Origin: Melampsora larici-populina 98AG31
Taxonomy: Eukaryota > Basidiomycota > Pucciniomycetes > Pucciniales > Melampsoraceae
NCBI RefSeq assembly: GCF_000204055.1
Contig: NW_006768795.1
Coordinates: 336,084 to 360,276, forward strand
Direction of reading: 5' to 3'
Length of the DNA stretch: 24,193 nucleotides
A model generated the notes under the pieces. The model searched no databases and was not told where the DNA came from. It saw only the letters and a program-made list of their open reading frames with translations. The position numbers were made by a program, and so were the translations under genes. Positions within the stretch are counted from its first letter, which is position 1. Every line of letters starts with the position of its first letter. Positions 1-9,470 of this stretch are shown piece by piece.

Positions 1-2
1 TC

Positions 3-2690
3 ACCACCACCTCAAACCTTGAAGCAACCACCAAAGCCGAAATTAAGACAAAACTTCGCCAGCACGCAGAAGCCAATGGTTACAAGCTAACCATCCGATC
101 ATCTGAGTATAACAACTTTCGTAACAGCCTTCGTTTCCAATGTCATTGTTCTGGGCCAAAGCCTTCCGACAACTCATGTTCTCAAAAGACGAACTGTCCT
201 TTTTCCCTCAAAGCCTACGAGGTCGTTGCCCCCAATGTTCCCGAACATCTACAGGCCCTGGTCCAGAACAATACCCAACCTCCAGCTGGTACGTGGAGGA
301 TCGACATCAAGAATCCAAGTCACAACCATGGACCAATTGGATCAGAAGTATGTTCTCTTTTAACTCCTCCGGTCCCTAACTTTGATGAGTTTTGAGCACC
401 ATATTCATCTCAGGCCCAGAAATCAACGGTACAGACTGCAATAGCCGAGAGCCTTGCCGTCATCAAGCAACGATCAACCTCGGTGAGTAGTCTCTCTTAT
501 ATCATTCCCAACAGGGCCAATCAAAAGGGCTGAATTGGGGTGATTCCATCGGCAGATATCCAATCAATTATCCCAGCTTTTGCCAAACGATCGCAGCCAG
601 GCCCTTGCTGAGATTCAAAAAGTCTTGGAGAAATATCAGAACCCTCTTCAATCGACTGTAACTCATTCAAACAAATCAAATGACCTGATCGCAACAAACA
701 ACACTTCTCATTTCATTCCAGAAGATACCAGCAACTCCTTGACACCTAACTTACCGGCCGTGAGTTTCTTCTTTTTTTACATTCCCAGTACTTGCACCCG
801 AATCTGATCATGATATTGCAGACTTCGATTGAGCAGCATCTGAAAACAAAGAAAAAGAAAAAAAAGATACAACCCCCTGCATCTGTACCCCTCCTCGTAC
901 CTTCAGCTCTTCCAGCCTTCCCACCTCAAGGTTCATCTCAACTTCGAGCTTCACCTCAACCTGTCTCACCTCAACCTCAACCTGTCTCACCTCAACCTCG
1001 ACCTGTCTCACCTCAACCTCCACCTCCACCTCCACCTCCTGCCTTCTCAACCCAAATTTCAAAGCCCGGTCACACCGTTCCACCTCAAGCTTCATCTCAA
1101 TATGCTGCTTCACCCCAACGTGTCTCACCTTCATCCCCACCTGCTGTTTTCCCAAGGCTAATCTCTCAGCTTGATCACATTACCGCTCCACCCTCCTTAC
1201 CCTTCATTACAACTAGACCAACAATAACAACCAATGTCAAACTATTGGTTGATTATGAATCAGACCCATCAGTAAGCCTTGATTCTCTACTTGCCTTGTC
1301 CCTTACTAACCTTTGTTGTGTTGAACTGCACCAAAGCCTCCGAATAGTCCTAGGGATGCTGTTATTGATACCATCACCGATCCAATTTGTCAGGTATGTG
1401 GATCAGGTTGAATCGTGCTGATGAGACTTATCAATGAATTTCGAAGACGAATCAGCAACTGACTGTTTGGTTTCCGTAGTCTCCACACGCCGATCAACCA
1501 CCTAATCATGTAGACGACTACGCGGATGAAAGCTTTGATTTAGATACCTTAATCCCCCCTACTACAAGCCCTGAGAAGCAACATCAAGACGATCTGAAGC
1601 AAGATCAAGATGATTTAGATGTTCTATTCCCCCCTCTCACTAGCAGCCCTTCGATTCTAGAAGCCACAAGCATAAGGAAGACTGAAAACGCCTCCGTCAA
1701 TGTATTGCCTGAAATCAAAACATTCCAGGCTCCAAGTGTGAGTATATTGTTTATTAAGCTCAAGCATGTTCCAGCCCATTAGTGCGCATCTCTTATTGAT
1801 TGCCCTCACTATATAGCGAATTAAGAAGAGGGCCCGATCAAACCCATCAGGAACAATCACCACTTCTGTTCGTAGGTCAACAAGGCAGAATCCCACCAAC
1901 ATGGAGACCTCCCGCCACACCGGTTCTCGTCGTTCTACTCGATCCTGCAACACCAAAAAAGTGTTTACGTGTGTACCCACATCTTTGTTTGTCTGCAACT
2001 TGAACTGTGTTCTAACTTGTGATGTGTTTGGTACAGGATACTCGAGTTCCACATTGGCTACACGAGTATGTACAATCAGTAGCAGACCCTCGTCCTGACG
2101 GTCATTGTGGATATCGAGCAATTGCAATCTTGTTAGGCCGTCCTGAAGACCATTGGCTAACGGTGCGCGAAGACCTCATTGCTGAGCTACAGTCCAAATC
2201 GGATTTTTATAATCAACACTTCAAAGCACGCAAGAGAGGTGATGGCGACGTAGCTGATCACATTGCTGCCATCCGAACAAGCAGAGAGGAGGTGGTCGAT
2301 ACACCTGCACTCTGGCTCGACTCGGCTCAAATGTTGTACATCATCGCAACAACTTACAAAACAGTGTTCTGTGTCTATAGTGATAATGTATCTTTTTCAG
2401 CTTTCCCTCTCGATTGTCCAGCAAATGACAATCCTCCTATATTTCTATGTTATGATCGGACTTCACTTCACTTCTTATCACTTTATCTGAACACCACTCC
2501 AGCTCTTGTTCCAATACCTAAGCCTTGGACAGAGTGGTACCATCTTGCACTACCTGAAGCAAAGGACTGGGATCATAAATATAATCATCACTTCATTTTG
2601 TTCCAAGAACGTATTGTACCTAGACTTACTGCCCCCAAGCCATTGTTGTATTCTCCCATTGAACTTGACCTCATTTCCGACTCTGAATAG
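3..2690 (+). CDS. FAR1-like zinc finger and OTU-domain protein (5'-partial), MULE-derived
   Basis: Eight exons read in one frame from the window edge: 3-347, 414-482, 556-759, 822-1271, 1337-1393, 1480-1737, 1817-1960 and 2037-2690 (TAG), 726 residues plus whatever lies upstream. Exon 1 encodes a FAR1/WRKY-GCM1-like DNA-binding fold (AEANGYKLTIRSSE, then FQCHC, a later cysteine and WRIDIKNPSHNHGP). Exons 2-7 encode a glutamine-, proline- and lysine-rich linker with acidic blocks and an Arg/Ser/Thr-rich basic stretch. The last exon encodes an OTU cysteine-protease-like domain with the nucleophile motif DGHCGYRA and a candidate histidine in SLHFLSLYL, followed by VPIPKPWTEWY as in OTU domains of Mutator-like transposases. 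FAR1 domains and OTU domains both occur in MULE transposases, but no DDE transposase core or SWIM finger lies between them here. This could be a domesticated or decayed MULE gene. The family call is fairly sure; deubiquitinase activity is untested. All seven introns are phase 0. Confidence 0.75.
960..1022 (+). repeat. 21-bp minisatellite inside the coding linker
   Basis: Three consecutive 21-bp units (960-980, 981-1001, 1002-1022) differ only near their ends. They encode V-S-P-Q-P-x-P repeats and run into a polyproline tract. The unit length is a multiple of three, so copy-number change keeps the frame of the host gene. Confidence 0.85.
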
Positions 2691-3205
2691 CACTAGTGAT
2701 ATATATACATTACTACTTTGGTTGAACAAATATTATCGTTAGTTCATATTTAGTTTTTGATGACATCTCAGACTCCATCATGCTGCCAATAAAATAAATT
2801 GAAGATTGATTACAAAAATCCGGCCTAACTTTTTTAATCATTGTAAACATTATTCACAAACTCAACCCATGAAATGCCACCTGTATTCATTCTTTAGCAA
2901 TGAGTAAGGTGTTATTTAACACTGGTGTAGCACTAAATCATTTGTTGACCACATGAAACAAACACCAAAAATTATTGCTTTTTGATAAAGGCAAGTACTA
3001 GCTAAATGGCTAAATGAAGTCACTACTGAATGATTGATAGTATTAGAAATCACACATACCTACATTTTGGGTCTTCATTAAGTGATGCTTGATGAACCTC
3101 ATTTTACCATCTCAGAATGCCATTCTCACATGGTAACCAAAAAACATGGAAGATTTGATTACAAGTCATTGCGCATAATAACTCATAACATTCAATCATA
3201 TTCAA
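2691..3205. other. Intergenic region between two convergent genes
   Basis: This AT-rich stretch lies between the stop of the OTU gene and the stop of the KDZ transposase gene, which face each other. An AATAAA hexamer at 2788-2793, about 100 nt past the OTU stop, is a candidate polyadenylation signal. No open frame or clear repeat was seen. Confidence 0.6.
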
Positions 3206-5258
3206 TCATAGCATTTCACCGTTAAGGTCATACAACTCTTCATAGAGCAGATCCTCCGCTGCTTCATACTGGTCAGGCTCCTCAGCCCAAAGGTTTGGCT
3301 GCCCAGTTAAAACCTTCCAAAGGTTATCAGCCCACTCGGTAACCCTTTGAAAACGAGTTTTCAAAGGTTCATCATCATCAACCAACCTTTCTGGCAAGTG
3401 TATCTTTGTTTCTTCAAATTGACTCTTGAGCCCCGGTCCCCATTTTTTCCAAAGCTTACAGCACCTTCTTGACACAATGTTGTAGAGCGAGGCCAACCGT
3501 GATCGCACTGTTGGACTCAAAGCTGAAGAGTATAGTCAGCAAACATCAAGACTTATGTGCTGACACTGCTAGAACTCACCAGTCTCGACTCGTTGCTTTA
3601 GAGCAACCAGTCTGTCAAAGTACTGGTTTGCCCAACCCGTCATCTGCCTCACTTCCCGAGCAATACGCCGAAGCTCCTCAATAGCACATCTTCGCGATAA
3701 GAAACTCTGGGTACCCAGCCGATCCCTCTCCGCTTCTTCAACCTCCGCTGGGGCATCTTCACCCCGATTCCAAAAAGGGTGATCCATCGTCATCGCAATC
3801 ACAGCTTCCAGATCCGGCAATTCAGGCTGGACAGCTCTTGGGAAATTCACACGGTATTTATCTACTTGCCGCTTGTAAGTATAGTACTTGGTACGCACAT
3901 CTCTGTTCCTATCAGCTATATGACGCGCCATGTATTGCTGCTGGCGCGCGCCTGGATGGTGAAAGACATTTTTCAGCTAATGTTGCGTGCGCATGTTTCA
4001 AATTTATACAACGTAGGGCGTGGAAATGCAAAGGCTTACCAGTGTTGCGATGACGTCGCAACCTGGCCTCATGGATGCCAACCTTTGCTTCGTAAAGCTT
4101 CTCCCGCGCCAGGCTCATGGTGAGCAGTGCATTCTGATGATTGCCTACAATAACAAAGGTTTTTGTCTGACGTATGTGTAGCTTAACTCCAAATACAGAT
4201 TGGAAACTAAAACTTACGCGTGACTCCTGTTAAGGATTGAAACTCAGCACCTCCAAGTTCCGAAGCCATGGCTTCAATTTGCTCTTCGATTGATGCCACA
4301 CTCCCTGGAAGGGACATAAGTTCAATCCTCTCAGCGTCAGTCCTAGCTCTTCGGCGTATGTTTTGGAGCCCCTTGAGTCGGTCCCTGGAATGGGCAAGGA
4401 AGGGGCCAGGTGTTCTTCAGCATGAGGAACACAGGTTCTGAATAGCTCATAGATCGAGGTACTCACCGAGCGCCAATAAGCTCTTCTTCCAAAGCCAGCA
4501 ACACAAGCAGACGCTCCCTTTTCTGTTGCTGTGTCTCAGTAAGCACATCAAGCTGACGGACCTTCTGTTCGTTCCACTTATTCTCAAAGTAATCTCCTCC
4601 AACAGCTGGGTTTGCCCGAACCGGATTTGATAGGGCTTGGTCAGCCTCTGCCAGGCGTTTGATTGCTTCACTCCGCTTGCGAGTCATATGAACAACTTGT
4701 GAGTAATAACAAACAATACGTTGGGTAATGTAAGATTCCTAAATACCTACCTAAAGATAGTGTTTGTTCAATAGTAGTTGAATCTAACGTACCAGCTGAA
4801 TGGCGAAGGTTGGTACGGTAATGGCTGGCTCGCATATCAATGGCATCCACGCGATGCTGAGATGTCGAGTATCTCTCGGCGCTGACGAGCGAGTCAAGAG
4901 TTGACCAAAGGCGCTCAGAGCCTTCTCCGTCAGAAAGCCCCCAGCCTTGATTGAGCCTAGGATTCCATTTCAGTTGGCAGGACCATCGATGGACGTATGC
5001 ATGAAAGACGCTAGTCCCAAACTTGAGACGCCTTGCATGCCGCTCTGCTTCAAACATTCCACGCTGAAATATAATACAAATAAAGATAGAGAAGTGTGAT
5101 TTTGGTCAGATAGGAATGGGTAGGGATCAAGTATTGTTAGGTATCTCACGGATTCAATACCGTTCTCCATGGTACATCCTATATCGTATAGGAACCCTAT
5201 CCTCTGTTCTTCAGTCAAAGCAAGGAATGACTCTATCAAGCTATAGCTGTAATGAAGT

Positions 5259-5322
5259 CTAACACATAATCAAAGCACATGTTAACATGACATTATCTTA
5301 TGACTCAGAGTCAGGCACTTGC
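5259..5322 (-). other. Probable GC-AG intron of the KDZ gene
   Basis: This 64-nt intron starts with GCAAGT and ends in TAG. No GT donor nearby pairs with a good acceptor in the right phase, while the GC donor gives a phase-2 junction that joins the exon ending in SGE to LHYSYSLIESFL and then FLYDIGC without a break. GC-AG introns usually keep an otherwise strong donor consensus, as here. A weak GTCATA donor further downstream remains an alternative. Confidence 0.65.
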
Positions 5323-5426
5323 TTTTCGCCACTCTGAATGATGTTGGCAAAACGAATAGGGTGATCATGTCGGCAGACCATTGCCATCAACCCTGTTTCG
5401 TCACATCCAGCCCAATGCCCCTTTGC

Positions 5427-5429
5427 TCA
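5427..5429 (-). other. In-frame UGA in KDZ exon 4
   Basis: Exon 4 (5468-5323) reads SACAEQHTAANDR, then TGA, then AKGHWAGCDETGLMAMVC. Sequence on both sides is conserved-looking KDZ core in the same frame, and no splice choice removes the stop and keeps the frame. It would end translation at residue 368, before the second and third catalytic acidic residues. Confidence 0.8.
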
Positions 5430-6767
5430 ACGATCGTTAGCTGCTGTATGTTGTTCAGCACATGCTGACTGTAGAATGTCGGTAAGCATTGCCTCCAAAC
5501 TTTGTGCAAAGATTAAAGTTCTTCACTTACTGCTTCTTCTTCCGGCATTCCAGCAAGGCGATGTTCCATTTGAGTTACTTGAGCCTCAGGTAAGAAATTG
5601 TCGGGCATGACTGTTGGAATCTTTGCGGCCTTGGTTCCAGCTGCTATATGTCTTCGGTGCTGAAAATTACCGTCCAAGCAGACAACAATGTCAGGCTCAC
5701 CTTCAACAGTACTTGGCACTGGGGTGCCAAAACATCGCGGGCAGTTCTCGGCAAGCTTATCCTTGGGAGTTAGAGAGAGTTCAACATCAAGGGCTTTATC
5801 GGTGGCTGTGAGCATCTTTCGATATGTGTCAATAGCCCATTGAAATGGGGTGTGCCATTGACGTGGCTACTCAGTATAAGTGGGATACAAGATTAGTATT
5901 TTATTTTTCCCATCGTAGGGCAAATGGTAATTTGCAACTGACCTGTTCGTTCTTGGTCAGTAACAGTGGATTGAAGGCATCCAGATATTCGTCAAGTCCT
6001 CTGGTCCAAGGTTCCACACGACTTGTACAGTACTTCCAAGTGGTGTGGAAGAATCTGAGTAGGCGTATTGAAAACGCAGTCTCGGGGTATTTTGGCGAGC
6101 CTCCGATGTATCCCATGTAGATGAGCCTGGTGTTATCGTTCTGATGACATCCGCAAAATGTCACCTCCAACTTCTTTCGATCTAAAAAGTGAATAACAAC
6201 TACATCAGCATCACGATTTCTATTTGAGGACGTAGCAATAGTAAAAGTCAAATGGGAAATGACACAGCTGAATGTACATAGGATGTCAACAAGATCAAGG
6301 TGTCTAACTCGAAGTTGATGACCTTGACAAGTACACTGCGGTTTCTGATCCAGGTCCCACTGGGTTGGATCCCCCCATTCGGTCGTATGGAGATGACATT
6401 CAATATATGCGTAGAACATCTCTTGAGTGGCACGTTGCAATGCAAGTGCTCGTTCCTGTCGTTCATCTTCGACACGTGCACGTTCGATGTCATCAATAAA
6501 ACCAGGTACTAGAGGTCCGAGTCCGAGGTCAAGATACTGATTATCCAAGTGATTTAAAAGGTTAGCGTTGACATCGTATTCGTCGGAATCCAAAGATTGG
6601 GCCAAATGATGTGGGTTTGGCACTGTTGAGCGCACCGCTGGCATATGAGCCTGTACGGCCGCAGCCATCCGTGCAAAATGTTTGCGTTGAGCTTCGGTCT
6701 TTGGCTTTTTGAGCCAGTACGGCTTCTTGGGTTTGAAAGGCTGATGAACACCTTTGAACCGGGGCAT

Positions 6768-7048
6768 GTTGAATGAATGATTTTGATTTGCGGTGCTTTG
6801 CTGAAATGATACGATTTGTTAGGGTCCGTGTATGGTTGGGATTTGTTGATCTCTGGTCAATATGTGGAATGGTGGAGTGGTAATTGATTGGTTGAAGAAA
6901 AATCAAGTTGGCAGTGAGGAGTGCGGTAGGGTTGGTCTTTGGTCAGCTGGGTTGGTGCCGTCGTCAACCCCCCAACCTTTGTACATACAGTTATGTAGTT
7001 GTATGTACCTGGCCTTGCCAATGACATACAACTGAAGGGTAAAAAATG
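6768..7048 (-). promoter_or_regulatory. Upstream region of the KDZ gene
   Basis: This non-coding stretch precedes the KDZ start codon and is CT-rich on the transcribed strand. GTACATAC at 6981-6988 and GTATGTAC at 7001-7008 form an 8-bp inverted repeat with a 12-nt spacer. No inverted copy was seen near 2690-3205, so it is not shown to be a transposon terminus. Its role as promoter is inferred from position only. Confidence 0.35.
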
Positions 7049-7254
7049 GTTCTCTTCAATTGTTTATCAATAATGAATACAGCCGTATTCATGATTGATG
7101 AACACTTAAAAAAACCTTTCAAATGTTTTGAAAAAACATTTTGAATAATCACAGCAACAAACTGTGGTGATCAATGATCTTTGCTGTGATTATCAAAAAC
7201 ATTTTCTTTCATATGTTCATCAAACATGAATACTGCTGTACAATTGAAGAGAAC
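7049..7254. mobile_element. 206-bp MITE-like inverted-repeat element
   Basis: GTTCTCTTCAATTG (7049-7062) is matched by its reverse complement at 7241-7254, a 14-bp perfect terminal inverted repeat. Similarity continues inward imperfectly through the GTATTCATG and TTGATGAAC blocks. At the centre a 13-bp perfect stem (7145-7157 with 7181-7193) encloses a 23-nt loop. The element has no coding capacity and no clear target duplication. A foldback MITE or a degenerate palindrome are both possible. Confidence 0.55.
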
Positions 7255-8120
7255 TTTTGGACATCAATGGCCTTTTTCCTAGATGATTAAAAAATTCATT
7301 CAATGTGTGACTCAAGCAGGGGTGGACATGTGATATTGAAGGAATTATTGGCTGGTCAAATATACAAACCTTTCCAACAATTTGGAGAAATAAATGAACA
7401 ATGAAGTGACTCTGGGTCTTGAGAAGGCCTTCAATCTTTGTATAGAGTGTGCAACTCTCGTGCTTTGAGCCTTGTCCCACATCCTCAGAGCAGGAGACAA
7501 GATGCCCAATTGTGATATTGAAGTGGGATTTGAATGTTGAAGATGTGGGATATGGATAAAAAGTCAATATTGACTTATGTCTAAAACATAGGAAATTACT
7601 TTTTACAAAGAAGTCATCCACAAATATCCCACATGTTCAATGGGTTTATGTGGTTATGGGACCTGAGCAGGATTCAAAATGACCAATTTTGATATTCAGG
7701 TAAAATTGAATGTTGGGATGGGGGATATTGATGAAAAATTAATAATTAAATGTGTCCACTCCACTGTTTAGGAAAGTAAATTACCAAAGGATGATAATGG
7801 ATATATGTGCTTGACTGGTCCACACACGGACTCATGTCAATGAGTCTGGGTGAATGAGTATGTGTGGTTATGGACTCAAGATGACCAATTTTGATATTCA
7901 GTTGGGAATTGAATGTTGAAAATGCAATATATTGATAAAAATTATGATGAAATGTGCCCAGCATGTTGGAAAATACATTTTACAAAGTATCAATCCACAA
8001 ACCACCCACATGTCCAATGTGTTTGGGTGGTAATGGGACCTGAGTGGGAGTCACCATGACCAAACTCAACATTCAGGTGGACTTGAAAGTTGAGGATGGG
8101 GGATGTTGGTGAAAAGTCAA

Positions 8121-8358
8121 TAATGAAATATGTCCAGTGTTTAGGAAAGTAAATTACCAAAGGATGATGATGCATATATGTGCTTGACATGTCCACACAT
8201 ATCCCACATGTCAATGTGTTTGTGTGGTTATGGAGTCAAATAATGAAATATGTCCAGTGTTTAGGAAAGTAAATTACCAAAGGATGATGATGCATATGTG
8301 CTTGACTTGTCCACACATATCCCACATGTCAATGTGTTTGTGTGGTTATGGAGACAAA
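8121..8358. repeat. Tandem duplication, about 120 bp, two copies
   Basis: 8121-8240 and 8241-8358 are near-identical direct copies. They differ by a 2-bp deletion and about two substitutions, so this duplication is younger than the surrounding degenerate field. Confidence 0.85.
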
Positions 8359-8835
8359 ATGACCAATTTTGATATTGAAGTGGGAAATGGGATATGCAAC
8401 CCTGATCCTAATAAGTGATCATAACAAAATGAATGTTGAAGATTCACTTTTTATTGATCAACAGTGATTAATGAAATAGGTCCAGCGTGTAAGAAACATT
8501 TTACATAGAAGCAATCCACAATTATAATAATGCATATATGTGCTTGACTTATCCGTGGGAATTGACTGTTTAAGATGCCAGATATTGATAAAAAGTAAAT
8601 AATGAAATGTGTCCAGCATGTAAGAAATGTCCAGTTTGTAGGAAAGCACATTTTCATAGAAGCAATCCACAAATATCCCATAAGTTCAATGTGTTTGTGT
8701 ATGTGTGGCAATGGGACCTGAGCAGGAGTCAACATGACCGATTTTGATATTGAGGTGGCAATTGAATGTTGAGGATGCATGCAAGATTTTGAGAAAAAGT
8801 GGATAATTGATATTCAGGTGGAATTGAATGTTGGG

Positions 8836-8895
8836 ATCCTCTTTCCTAATTACTGGACACATAATGAAATCTGTCCAGTGATTAGGAAAGAGGAT
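8836..8895. repeat. 24-bp near-perfect hairpin
   Basis: 8836-8859 and 8872-8895 are inverted copies with one mismatch, separated by 12 nt. The right arm contains the TTAGGAAAG module of the repeat field, so the hairpin probably arose by inverted copying of that module. Confidence 0.8.
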
Positions 8896-8976
8896 TCACA
8901 AAGGATGATAATGCATATAGGTGCTTGACTTGTTATACTGTGGCTGCCTGGTTTGTCCATGCACACATAGAGCTTT

Positions 8977-9124
8977 TGTTATGACCTGTCACGCGTGTTA
9001 CATGTAGAGTTCATACTAGTCTTGTCTCCCGTTGTGCATATTGCTTTTCCTCACTTAGCAATCTACTATATTCACGAGACCACCCTTAAAGCTTCTCTTG
9101 CATCTCCCTCTCGAAGCTACAACA
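8977..9124 (+). repeat. 5' LTR
   Basis: This 148-bp repeat starts TGTTATGACC and ends GCTACAACA, with TGTT/AACA inverted ends. ACTTAGCAAT at 9053-9062 is complementary to the primer binding site, so by analogy with self-primed elements the transcript start (beginning of R) should be close to 9053. That would make U3 about 76 bp. Confidence 0.93.
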
Positions 9125-9125
9125 T

Positions 9126-9135
9126 ATTGCTAAGT
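9126..9135 (+). other. Primer binding site, self-priming type
   Basis: ATTGCTAAGT lies one base after the 5' LTR and is the exact reverse complement of ACTTAGCAAT inside the LTR (9053-9062). In the chromovirus Tf1 the first nucleotides of the transcript fold back on the primer site and are cleaved to prime minus-strand synthesis; the layout here matches that. I did not recognise a tRNA 3' end match, though I cannot search tRNAs. Confidence 0.65.
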
Positions 9136-9470
9136 CTCATCAAAAGAGATCCAAGAGAAGAATCACCGAAAGTAAGACGAAATCAAAACGAACGATTAAG
9201 AAGAAAGTTAAAAGAAGTTAAGAAGAAAGATTTTCAAAGTTAATAAAGTTAAATTAAAGTATAAACTTAATCTGCACTCCGCAAGCAAAGTTAGAAGAAA
9301 GTTGATTACTCAGTATTACCACAGAAGTAACATTTAAAGAAGATAACTTATACCCCGCATAATCTCGAACACCACTGCATCCTTCCAAAACGCCAAACTT
9401 TAAGCTTCCCTCTAACTCAACGGACTCGGAGTCATCGGAAAAAGAATTCTACGAGACAGAAGAGACCGCA
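9136..9470 (+). other. Retrotransposon 5' leader
   Basis: This purine-rich, mostly unstructured-looking leader of about 335 nt separates the primer site from gag. A short frame that starts inside the LTR and ends at 9243 is lysine/arginine-rich and ends before gag. Packaging or dimerisation signals may lie here but none can be pointed out. Confidence 0.5.

Larger units (their letters stand above)
3206..6767 (-). pseudogene. KDZ (Kyakuja-Dileera-Zisupton) transposase with CxC1-type cysteine cluster; one in-frame stop
   Basis: Eleven exons on the minus strand join in one frame: 6767-6278, 6181-5943, 5866-5531, 5468-5323, 5258-5150, 5063-4793, 4695-4467, 4384-4218, 4144-4040, 3951-3580 and 3522-3206 (2781 nt, 926 codons plus stop). 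The start is the ATG at 6767, opening MPRFKGVHQPFKPKKPYW. Cysteine pairs CTC (145-147) and CGC (173-175) form the CxC1-type cluster that goes with KDZ transposases, and CPRC follows at 285-288. The KDZ catalytic core is recognisable: CLDGNFQHRRH with Asp308, then GLMAMVCRHDH, then FLYDIGC with Asp429, then GLSDGEGSERLWS with Glu487 or Glu490. The C-terminal third is charged and probably coiled coil. A UGA at 5429-5427 (codon 369) falls between the first and second catalytic Asp; it is the only lesion found, so the gene is either recently dead or read through. Family membership is confident; exact exon ends are manual. Confidence 0.85.
7500..8895. repeat. Field of degenerate repeats with a common module
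   Basis: A module resembling GACCAATTTTGATATTCAGG followed by TTGAATGTTG recurs near 7501, 7681, 7882, 8058, 8361, 8736 and 8809. Companion modules also recur: TTAGGAAAGTAAATTACC followed by AAAGGATGATRATG, and CCACATGTCAATGTGTTTG followed by TGTGGTTATGG. Spacing varies (about 70-375 bp), so this is not a clean satellite. Short open frames here change with each copy and show no domain. The LTR retrotransposon is inserted at its right edge. Confidence 0.7.

Noticed and set aside
792..1421. Open frame of 209 codons starting at 792
   Set aside because: It spans exon 4 of the OTU gene plus read-through of introns on both sides. The branch-point TTACTAAC and an acceptor near 1336 show the true exon ends at 1271.
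1657..2127. Minus-strand frame of 156 codons opposite the OTU gene
   Set aside because: It lies antisense to spliced coding exons and their introns and has no domain; it is a shadow of the sense frame.
6981..7008. GTACATAC/GTATGTAC as the terminal inverted repeat of the KDZ element
   Set aside because: No matching inverted copy was found beyond the 3' end of the KDZ gene, so it is treated as a local palindrome.
8995..9243. Small frame starting inside the 5' LTR
   Set aside because: It begins within the LTR, its first half repeats at the 3' LTR, and it ends before gag. It is probably chance, although a leader peptide cannot be fully excluded.
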